NCBI GenBank assembly: GCA_910578825.1
Contig: CAJTSB010000059.1
Span: forward strand, 1 to 11,462
Reading direction: 5' to 3'
DNA: 11,462 nucleotides
Source: an uncultured Lachnospiraceae bacterium
GTDB taxonomy: Bacteria; Bacillota; Clostridia; Lachnospirales; Lachnospiraceae
Both the position numbers and the translations under genes were made by a program. Position 1 is the stretch's first letter, and each line of letters opens with the position of its first letter. The notes under the pieces were generated by a model that was not told where the DNA came from, did not search any database, and saw only the letters and a program-made list of their open reading frames with translations. Shown here one piece after another: positions 1 to 5,094 of this stretch.

Positions 1-72
1 GTTTTAATGGTTTTGTCATCTGTTTTTGTGAAAAAAATTGAGTTTCAGTCGGGAACGGAGGTAGAAGGATAA
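1..72 (+). CDS. 3' end of a membrane protein gene (partial)
   Basis: Frame 1 is open from the window edge to a TAA at 70-72 and encodes 23 residues. A hydrophobic stretch (VLMVLSSVF) is followed by a short charged tail (KKIEFQ...VEG). This resembles the last membrane segment and cytoplasmic tail of a permease. The stop overlaps the next start as TAATG, which is typical of translationally coupled operon genes, so it is probably a sister subunit of the membrane protein at 72. Too little is visible to name a family; an ABC-2 type permease is an inference from the neighbouring ABC ATPase. Confidence 0.55.
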   Translation, partial: VLMVLSSVFVKKIEFQSGTEVEG

Positions 73-701
73 TGTCGGAAAGTGTGTTTATCAGGCTGTT
101 TGCAGGAGTACCATCCGATTATTTTGAAGCCATACCGCTGATTCCTTTTGGACAATGGCTTCTGCCGATTGGCTTTTTTCTGTTGACAGTGGGTTTTTAT
201 TCAGAACGGAACAGAAAGGTAGAAATATTTTCCCTGTACCGTTATGGAACAGTTTCGGACTGGTGGACAAGGCATTTTGTGAAAAGGGTAATATTTGGTA
301 TAAAGAAGGCAATATTGCTCCTGCTCATTGTTTTGACCTGCGATATTGTTATGGGGAAATTGATTTTACTTTCCGCAGGGCTTCTTGCAAAAATCAGTGT
401 CTTGTGGCTGTTTCATAGTATCAGTATGGCAGCGTTTTTCGTGTTATTGGATTTATTCCCCATCAAGCGTTTTGTTCCGGGGGTGTTATTCCTGTTGGAA
501 GGCGTGACATTTATGATTGGCTGCCGGATTTGCGCAGTTTCTCATGCAATGTATGGAATGTGGGGGATGTATCTGCGAAGCAGTTTATATGAAACAGGTG
601 GCTTTCCGGTCGGAGTGATAATTGTGACGGAAGCTGTTTTGCTAGCAGCCAGCTTTGCTGTCGGGCGGGAATATTTGAAAAAAGAAACAGATTATATTTG
701 A
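72..701 (+). CDS. Polytopic membrane protein, probable ABC exporter permease subunit
   Basis: A 209-residue hydrophobic protein with about six likely membrane segments, near residues 28-44, 73-94, 97-112, 112-130, 134-156 and 176-198. A basic loop (about 45-75) follows the first segment. The start is ATG at 72, nine bases after GGAGGT (57-62), and it overlaps the previous stop by one base. I see no enzymatic motif. The ABC ATPase starts 20 bases after its stop, and a further membrane protein precedes it. This arrangement matches small ABC-2 type exporters such as lantibiotic or bacitracin self-protection systems, which have two membrane proteins and one ATPase and are often next to a two-component system. 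The function is inferred from this context only; the sequence itself did not match a family I can name. Confidence 0.6.
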   Translation: MSESVFIRLFAGVPSDYFEAIPLIPFGQWLLPIGFFLLTVGFYSERNRKVEIFSLYRYGTVSDWWTRHFVKRVIFGIKKAILLLLIVLTCDIVMGKLILLSAGLLAKISVLWLFHSISMAAFFVLLDLFPIKRFVPGVLFLLEGVTFMIGCRICAVSHAMYGMWGMYLRSSLYETGGFPVGVIIVTEAVLLAASFAVGREYLKKETDYI

Positions 702-721
702 AGAAGGGAAGGTTTGCGAAT

Positions 722-1354
722 ATGGCAGAAGCAATCCGTGTGGAGAATGTAACAAAAAGGTTTGGAGAGGTCATTGCACTCGATCGTATTAACATCAGTT
801 TTGAAAAAGGAAAAATATATGGGATTATAGGAAGGAATGGTTCTGGTAAGACTGTTCTGTTCAAAACGATGATTGGATATTTAAAACCGACAGGCGGAAG
901 GGTTGTAGTGGAGGAAAAGGAGATCGGAAAAGATATTGATTTTGCAGACAATATGGGAATTATTATTGAAAATCCCGGATTTTTAAGCAGATACACAGGA
1001 TACAAAAATCTGGAATATTTGGCATCTATCCGTAAATTGATAGGCAGGGAGCAAATCAGGGAGAGCATGCAACGGGTAGGCTTAGATCCTGACAGCCGCA
1101 AAAAAGTTGGAAAATATTCCCTTGGTATGAGGCAGAGGCTCGGTATTGCCCAGGCAATTATGGAAAACCCGGATATTTTGATTTTGGATGAGCCAATGAA
1201 TGGACTGGACAATCAGGGGGTAAACGATGTGCGGGATATTCTTTTGGGATTAAAGAAAGAAGGGAAAACCGTCATACTTGCCAGCCATAATAAAGAGGAT
1301 ATAGAGGTTTTGTGTGATACGGTATATGAAATGGAACATGGAAGACTGGTATAA
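722..1354 (+). CDS. ABC transporter ATP-binding protein, drug/bacteriocin export type
   Basis: A single 210-residue nucleotide-binding domain with all core motifs: Walker A GRNGSGKT (37-44), signature YSLGMRQR (132-139), Walker B ILILDEP (152-158), D-loop GLD (161-163) and the switch histidine in ASHN (189). The Q-loop position reads IIIENPGF, with Glu in place of Gln; I recall this variant in bacitracin/lantibiotic-type exporters. I chose ATG 722 because GGGAAGG (706-712) lies nine bases upstream. An upstream TTG at 698 would overlap the previous stop but has no ribosome site. It should energise the membrane protein encoded just upstream. The stop TAA (1352-1354) is followed by an overlapping ATG (TAATG), implying another coupled gene once followed; that gene now looks decayed. 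Confidence 0.88.
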   Translation: MAEAIRVENVTKRFGEVIALDRINISFEKGKIYGIIGRNGSGKTVLFKTMIGYLKPTGGRVVVEEKEIGKDIDFADNMGIIIENPGFLSRYTGYKNLEYLASIRKLIGREQIRESMQRVGLDPDSRKKVGKYSLGMRQRLGIAQAIMENPDILILDEPMNGLDNQGVNDVRDILLGLKKEGKTVILASHNKEDIEVLCDTVYEMEHGRLV

Positions 1355-1361
1355 TGGAAAA

Positions 1362-1506
1362 TTAATAATCAATCCCCTGAAACGAAATGCAGAGAAAAAT
1401 GGTCAGGAAACGACCGTCCTATATTCTTACAGTCAGAGGTTTTGGATATAAATTTAATCTGGCATACTATAATGTAGGTGAAGAAGCACTTGGGAGAGAA
1501 ACCTGA
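1362..1506 (+). pseudogene. Remnant of an OmpR-family response regulator (C-terminus, frameshifted)
   Basis: From 1411 the frame ending at TGA 1504-1506 reads RPSYILTVRGFGYKFNLAYY. The RGFGYKF hairpin is the characteristic C-terminal wing of OmpR/PhoB-type winged-helix domains. One frame over, 1377-1409 reads LKRNAEKNGQE, which fits the residues normally just before it (LRxKxEKNGQ-RPSYILTVRG), so a single-base frameshift near 1410 separates the halves. The receiver domain and most of the DNA-binding domain are absent. The ABC ATPase stop overlaps an ATG at 1354 that reads MEN then stop, perhaps the old start of this regulator. Two-component regulators commonly sit beside bacteriocin-type ABC exporters, so the fragment suits its neighbours. 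The wing assignment is fairly safe; the link to the ATG at 1354 is inference. Confidence 0.65.
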
Positions 1507-1561
1507 GTGCTTTTCTTATGCCCACAAATTACAGCATTACGAGCAGAAAGGAAGTGAAAAA

Positions 1562-2248
1562 ATGAGCGAAAGTAAACAAACTCCAAGAAAAGGTCATGTG
1601 ATATATTCCGAAATCCTCTTGCCGGAATATGCGCCGAAAGAATTTGCAGACCGTTCCGTTTTGTGGAACGCTGTTGAAAATTTTGAAAAAGGGAGCAGGG
1701 CGCAGCTTTCAAGGGAGGTTGAATTTTCTCTGCCCTGTGAGCTGGATGCGGAGGAACGGTTAAAGGCGGCAAGAACACTAGCGGAATTTTTTAGGGATAA
1801 AGGAATGGTTGTCGATATGAATCTGCACAATCCAGACCATGAGAATCCGAACCCGCATTGTCATCTCATGCTTACCATGCGCCCGTTCCAAAAAGACGGG
1901 ACTTTTTTAGGAAAGAAATGCTGGCGGGAATATGACCTTGATAAAAACGGGCAGAAAATCCCCACAAAGAAGGGCAATGATTATAAGTCACATAAAGTTT
2001 ACGCTACTGATTGGGATGACAGGGGAAACGTGGAAAAATGGCGGGCATTGTGGGCGGACATTGAAACGGAATTTTATAAAAAGAACGGCTATGAGATTAC
2101 AGCGGAACACCGTTCTTTTGAAAGACAGGGGATAGACCTTCTGCCGACAATCCATATGGGTGCGGCAGTGACCGCAATGGAGCGCAGGGGTATTCAAACC
2201 GAAGTCGGCAACATGAACAGGGAGATTAGAAAAATCAGTGCCCTTTAA
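1562..2248 (+). pseudogene. MobA/MobL family relaxase, fragment truncated at both ends
   Basis: This 228-residue frame matches the interior of MobA/MobL mobilisation relaxases, which nick and covalently hold one DNA strand at oriT. Family hallmarks are VIYSEILLPEYAP (13-25), FADRSVLWNAVE (28-39), the metal-binding histidine motif H89 ... NPNPHCHLMLTMRP with H99 and H101, and ERQGIDLLPTIHMG with MERRGIQTE further on. The usual N-terminal 40-50 residues, including the first strand and the conserved AAYR segment with the presumed nicking tyrosine, are missing. The protein also stops (RKISAL) where complete members carry on. The frame is open back to GTG 1478, but those residues are not family-like. 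ATG 1562 has AGGAAG seven bases upstream, so a peptide may be made. It is probably a dead relic of a conjugative or mobilisable element. Confidence 0.75.
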
Positions 2249-2292
2249 TGCCTCTTAATCAATAATAATCTGACTTTCGGTATAACCGGTGG

Positions 2293-2310
2293 TATCATGA
2301 ATTCTTGATA
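2293..2310. repeat. 18-bp near-palindrome with EcoRI-like centre
   Basis: TATCATGAATTCTTGATA reads the same on both strands at 16 of 18 positions and is flanked by GG and ACC, which extend the symmetry with one slip. Just upstream, CGGTATAACCGG (2279-2290) contains a smaller palindrome and shares ATAACC with 2308-2313. The site lies between the relaxase fragment and the promoter of the AlbA_2 gene, about 110 bases upstream of that promoter's -35. It could be a regulator's operator or the edge of a former element. Neither is shown by the sequence. Confidence 0.35.
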
Positions 2311-2420
2311 ACCTGAATATTATGGAACGCATTTTTTAATTCGATAAGATGTATTGGCGTGTTCAAGGAATATATTGATATAAAAGTTAAACTGTTTTCT
2401 CCTCAAAAAGAAGTTTTTAC

Positions 2421-2448
2421 TTGTAATAGCAAAAAAAATGATTATAAT
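2421..2448 (+). promoter_or_regulatory. Sigma-A promoter of the AlbA_2 gene
   Basis: The -35 is TTGTAA (2421-2426), the spacer is 16 bases, and the -10 is a perfect TATAAT (2443-2448), with an A-rich spacer. The predicted start of transcription is near 2455, about 40 bases ahead of the ATG, with GGAGG at 2482-2486. The 245 bases between the relaxase fragment and this gene hold no other coding frame I can support. Confidence 0.6.
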
Positions 2449-2493
2449 AATTATTAGATTAGAATGTAATTTGAATTAGTTGGAGGATACTTT

Positions 2494-3837
2494 ATGTTTG
2501 TAGAAAACAAAACGACTGAATTCAAGAGAGAATATGTTGAAGATATAAAAAATACGATTGTTGCCTTTGCCAACTGTGATGGCGGTACGCTTTATATCGG
2601 AGTGAAAGATGATGGAGAAGTTTGTGGTGTTGACAATGTTGATGATACTATGTTGCGTGTAACCAATGCAATTAGAGATGCTATACGTCCAGATATTACT
2701 ATGTTTGTGGAATGTCGTAATGATATCATGGACGAAAAATCCATTGTGTGTGTAACTGTTCAGCGTGGAACAGCAAGACCGTATTATCTGCGTGGAAAGG
2801 GAATTAGACCGGAGGGGGTTTATGTTCGCCAAGGAGCATCGACAGTTCCGGCAACAGACGTCGCCATCCTGAATATGATTAAGGAGACTAGTGGTGACAG
2901 TTATGAGACGGCTCGTTCTCTCGACCAGAATCTTACTTTTAATAAAGCAGCGGATTTCTTTAAAAAGCGGAAAGTAGAGTTTGGAAAAGCCCAAATGCGT
3001 ACGCTTCACCTGATTGGTGAAGATGATACGTATACCAATCTGGCGTTTCTGTTGTCTGAGCAGTGTACACATATGATAAAACTGGCTGTTTTTGAGGGGA
3101 GTAAGAAATCTGTATTTAAGGATCGCCGGGAATTATCAGGTTCACTCTTGGAGCAGTTGGAGGAAACTTTTGACTATATTGATCGTTATAATCGCACCCG
3201 TGCAGAATTCTCTGGATTGGATAGGTTAGATATGCGGGATTATCCGCCAGAGGCAATCCGAGAGGCCTTACTGAATGCTATTGTCCATCGGGATTATTCT
3301 TTCAGTGGCGCTACTCTTATCAGTATTTTTGAAGACCGAATTGAATTCGTAACAATTGGTGGTTTAGTAAAAGGTATTGCATTGGATGACGTAATGCTGG
3401 GGGTGTCTGCATTGCGCAATCAGTATTTAGCGAATATATTCTATCGTCTGCGACTGATAGAAGCATACGGTACAGGAATTCTTAAAATCAATGAATGTTA
3501 CAATGATTATGTTGTACAACCTATGATCGAAACAACAGGTAATGCTTTTAAGATTACGCTTCCTAATACCAACTTCCATGCAGAAAGACAAAAGGTTCTG
3601 AATAACTCTAAAACAGGTAGATCTACTAGTGTGACAAAAAAAGAAGAACGAATGAATGCTGTCTTGGAACTGTGTCACAGTAAAGGTTCTATCGTTCGCA
3701 GCGATGTAGAAATGGCACTAGGTATATCCCAATCGACAGCAATCTTACTTTTGAGAGAATTGACCGATGATGGGGTACTGATTAAAAAAGGAAAAACTAA
3801 AAATCTGCGATACTACGAGAATATCATGTGGAAGTGA
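2494..3837 (+). CDS. AlbA_2 (Schlafen-like) / HATPase_c_4 protein with C-terminal winged helix
   Basis: A 447-residue protein of the group COG2865, often annotated as a RecG-like helicase-related or transcriptional regulator. The N-terminus (about 5-120) is an AlbA_2/Schlafen-type putative nucleic-acid-binding domain: TEFKREY, then NTIVAFANCDGGTLYIGV, and YVRQGASTVPA near its end. The region from about 245 to 360 is a HATPase_c_4 domain with REALLNAIVHRDYS (E257, N261, H264, R265, D266) and later AYGTGILKI. The last 65 residues look like a winged helix (SDVEMALGISQSTAILLLREL). There are no helicase motifs, so the helicase label is misleading. ATG 2494 follows GGAGG by seven bases. The gene has its own promoter and terminator, so it is a single transcription unit. 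Relatives often lie in mobile or defence-rich regions. The exact role is unknown; regulator and defence protein are both possible. Confidence 0.8.
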   Translation: MFVENKTTEFKREYVEDIKNTIVAFANCDGGTLYIGVKDDGEVCGVDNVDDTMLRVTNAIRDAIRPDITMFVECRNDIMDEKSIVCVTVQRGTARPYYLRGKGIRPEGVYVRQGASTVPATDVAILNMIKETSGDSYETARSLDQNLTFNKAADFFKKRKVEFGKAQMRTLHLIGEDDTYTNLAFLLSEQCTHMIKLAVFEGSKKSVFKDRRELSGSLLEQLEETFDYIDRYNRTRAEFSGLDRLDMRDYPPEAIREALLNAIVHRDYSFSGATLISIFEDRIEFVTIGGLVKGIALDDVMLGVSALRNQYLANIFYRLRLIEAYGTGILKINECYNDYVVQPMIETTGNAFKITLPNTNFHAERQKVLNNSKTGRSTSVTKKEERMNAVLELCHSKGSIVRSDVEMALGISQSTAILLLRELTDDGVLIKKGKTKNLRYYENIMWK

Positions 3838-3876
3838 CTTCTCCAGAGATGCTGTTTGGAAGTTTGAGAGTGGAAG

Positions 3877-3947
3877 AAAAATGATACAAAAAAACGGTGG
3901 GTAAACGTATATTTGTTTATCCGGCGTTTTTTTGTATCATTTTTTTT
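3877..3947 (+). terminator. Long nested, probably bidirectional terminator hairpin
   Basis: A 30-base arm (3877-3906) pairs with 3915-3944 around an eight-base loop, with only two mismatches and one G-U pair. The GC-rich upper stem (3895-3926) is followed at once by seven T (3927-3933) and preceded by seven A, the classic bidirectional form. The pairing then continues through TGATAC/GTATCA into a second run of T (3940-3947). It starts about 40 bases after the AlbA_2 gene stop and isolates it from the spo0A control region. Confidence 0.88.
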
Positions 3948-3955
3948 GGTTATAA

Positions 3956-3972
3956 ATCGACACTTTTCGACA
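3956..3972 (+). promoter_or_regulatory. Two tandem 0A boxes (Spo0A binding sites)
   Basis: ATCGACA (3956-3962, 6 of 7) and TTCGACA (3966-3972, exact) repeat head to tail with a 10-base period. This is the spacing known for Spo0A dimers on tandem 0A boxes such as those at abrB. They lie upstream of spo0A itself, which points to autoregulation. Confidence 0.7.
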
Positions 3973-4000
3973 TAAAATACAATTATACTATTATTATAAT
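3967..4000 (+). promoter_or_regulatory. Candidate Spo0A-activated spo0A promoter (spoIIG-like, 22-bp spacer)
   Basis: A perfect -10 TATAAT (3995-4000) has no -35 at the usual distance. The hexamer TCGACA (3967-3972), inside the second 0A box, lies 22 bases upstream. A 22-base spacer with an 0A box over the -35 is the known layout of the Spo0A-activated spoIIG promoter of Bacillus subtilis. The predicted start is near 4007, so the boxes would lie at about -35 to -51, leaving a leader of about 247 bases. Confidence 0.5.
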
Positions 4001-4069
4001 AGGCATGTGATGGAAAATGGTTTCAAACATGACAATTTTCGAGCTGAAAAGGGGGCAGTGATTGATTCA

Positions 4070-4076
4070 TGTCGAA
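4070..4076 (-). promoter_or_regulatory. Reverse-orientation 0A box
   Basis: TGTCGAA is an exact 0A box in reverse orientation to the tandem pair. It lies 20 bases upstream of the -35 at 4096, at about -54 to -60 of that promoter, and inside the leader made from the upstream promoter. It could serve activation of the proximal promoter or repression by roadblock. A single seven-base match can occur by chance, but the position makes it credible. Confidence 0.5.
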
Positions 4077-4095
4077 ATCCATAGAAATCTTCTCC

Positions 4096-4123
4096 TTGAA
4101 GGAAGTTTTAGATATGATATAAT
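4096..4123 (+). promoter_or_regulatory. Probable vegetative sigma-A promoter of spo0A
   Basis: The -35 is TTGAAG (4096-4101), the spacer is 16 bases, and the -10 is TATAAT (4118-4123) with an extended -10 TG at 4115-4116. Predicted start of transcription is near 4130, giving a leader of about 124 bases. A second weaker candidate, TTGACG (4155-4160) with TAAAAT (4179-4184) and an 18-base spacer, lies downstream. A small hairpin (4175-4183 with 4189-4197) overlaps the latter. Confidence 0.6.
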
Positions 4124-4253
4124 GAGCATTAGCGAGAAAAATATACATACATATTTGACGAGCAGCCAATGATAATCATAAAATGCTGTTTTATGATGTA
4201 ATCTTATCGAAGAAATTTTTGAGGGAAAAAGTAAATTATTAGGAGGATATAAC

Positions 4254-5054
4254 GTGGAAAAATTAAATGTAGCGATTGCAGACGATAATGAGAGCATGTT
4301 GCAGGCTCTGGGAGAAATTGTAAGAAGCGATGAGGAGCTTCAGGTAGTAGGTACGGCAAAAGATGGAGAAGAGGCATACGAATTGATTCGAAACAAGGAG
4401 CCGGATGTAGTTCTTTTAGATATTGTTATGCCGAAATTAGACGGATTGACGGTGATGGACAAGATTCGAAATGACAAGAATATGAAAAAACATCCGGCAT
4501 TTATCATGATTACGGCAATCGGACAGGAAAAAGTTACAGAAGACGCGTTTTCGCTGGGTGCAGACTACTATATTATGAAACCTTTTGACAATGATGTGGT
4601 GCTCCGGCGAATTAAACATGTGCGAAATTTGGAGAAACGGAGGATAAACGAGGTGCGTAAGGTTAACGCCTATGAGAAAAACCAGGAGTTAGAGGGGAGA
4701 AATCTCGAGAGCGACGTAACGAATATTATTCATGAGATTGGCGTTCCGGCACATATTAAGGGTTATCAATATCTGAGAGAGGCGATTATCATGTCGGTTA
4801 CTGATATGGAAATGCTGAATTCGATTACAAAAATCCTCTATCCGGGAATTGCAAAGAAATATCAGACTACGCCGAGCCGTGTGGAACGGGCAATTCGTCA
4901 TGCAATAGAAGTGGCCTGGAGCCGTGGAAAAATGGATACGATTGACGAGCTGTTTGGATATACCATCCACAATGGAAAAGGAAAACCGACAAATTCTGAA
5001 TTTATAGCTTTAATTGCGGACAAAATTCGGTTAGAATATAAGTTGAGAGAGTAA
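4254..5054 (+). CDS. spo0A: Spo0A, sporulation master response regulator
   Basis: A full-length 266-residue Spo0A. The receiver domain (1-125) has the acidic pair D10-D11, the phosphoacceptor D56 in LLDIVMPKLDG, T87 and K109. The C-terminal DNA-binding domain (about 145-266) carries the family signature, including TPSRVERAIRHAIEVAW, the recognition helix and KPTNSEFIALIADK. In the cytosol the phosphorylated dimer binds 0A boxes and commits cells to sporulation and other stationary-phase programmes. The start is GTG 4254, seven bases after AGGAGG (4241-4246); no ATG start fits. The control region holds three 0A boxes and several promoters. In many Clostridia spoIVB lies directly upstream; here an AlbA_2 gene and a mobile scar do. 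glgA follows by 40 bases on the same strand with no terminator. Confidence 0.98.
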   Translation: MEKLNVAIADDNESMLQALGEIVRSDEELQVVGTAKDGEEAYELIRNKEPDVVLLDIVMPKLDGLTVMDKIRNDKNMKKHPAFIMITAIGQEKVTEDAFSLGADYYIMKPFDNDVVLRRIKHVRNLEKRRINEVRKVNAYEKNQELEGRNLESDVTNIIHEIGVPAHIKGYQYLREAIIMSVTDMEMLNSITKILYPGIAKKYQTTPSRVERAIRHAIEVAWSRGKMDTIDELFGYTIHNGKGKPTNSEFIALIADKIRLEYKLRE

Positions 5055-5094
5055 AATACCCGTAGAAATGCGGGGTAAGTTTGGAGGTTTACAT

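Noticed and set aside
511..1212. Open frame of 233 codons on the minus strand
   Set aside because: It lies antisense to the membrane protein and the ABC ATPase, which has all motifs; its product is low-complexity Ser/Ile/Leu/Pro-rich and resembles no family.
1364..2265. TAATCAAT present on both sides of the regulator/relaxase scar, as a possible target-site duplication
   Set aside because: Only eight bases in AT-rich DNA, not positioned at clear break points; chance is likely.
2476..3072. Open frame of 198 codons on the minus strand
   Set aside because: Antisense to the AlbA_2 domain, no ribosome site, composition typical of a shadow frame.
2494..3837. Annotation of the AlbA_2 gene as an ATP-dependent helicase RecG
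   Set aside because: No Walker A/B or other helicase motifs; the similarity is to the AlbA_2/HATPase_c_4 group that is often mislabelled this way.
4099..4125. AAGGAAGTT as a sigma-H -35 element for spo0A
   Set aside because: No GAAT-type -10 element follows at the right distance, whereas a good sigma-A promoter overlaps the same bases.
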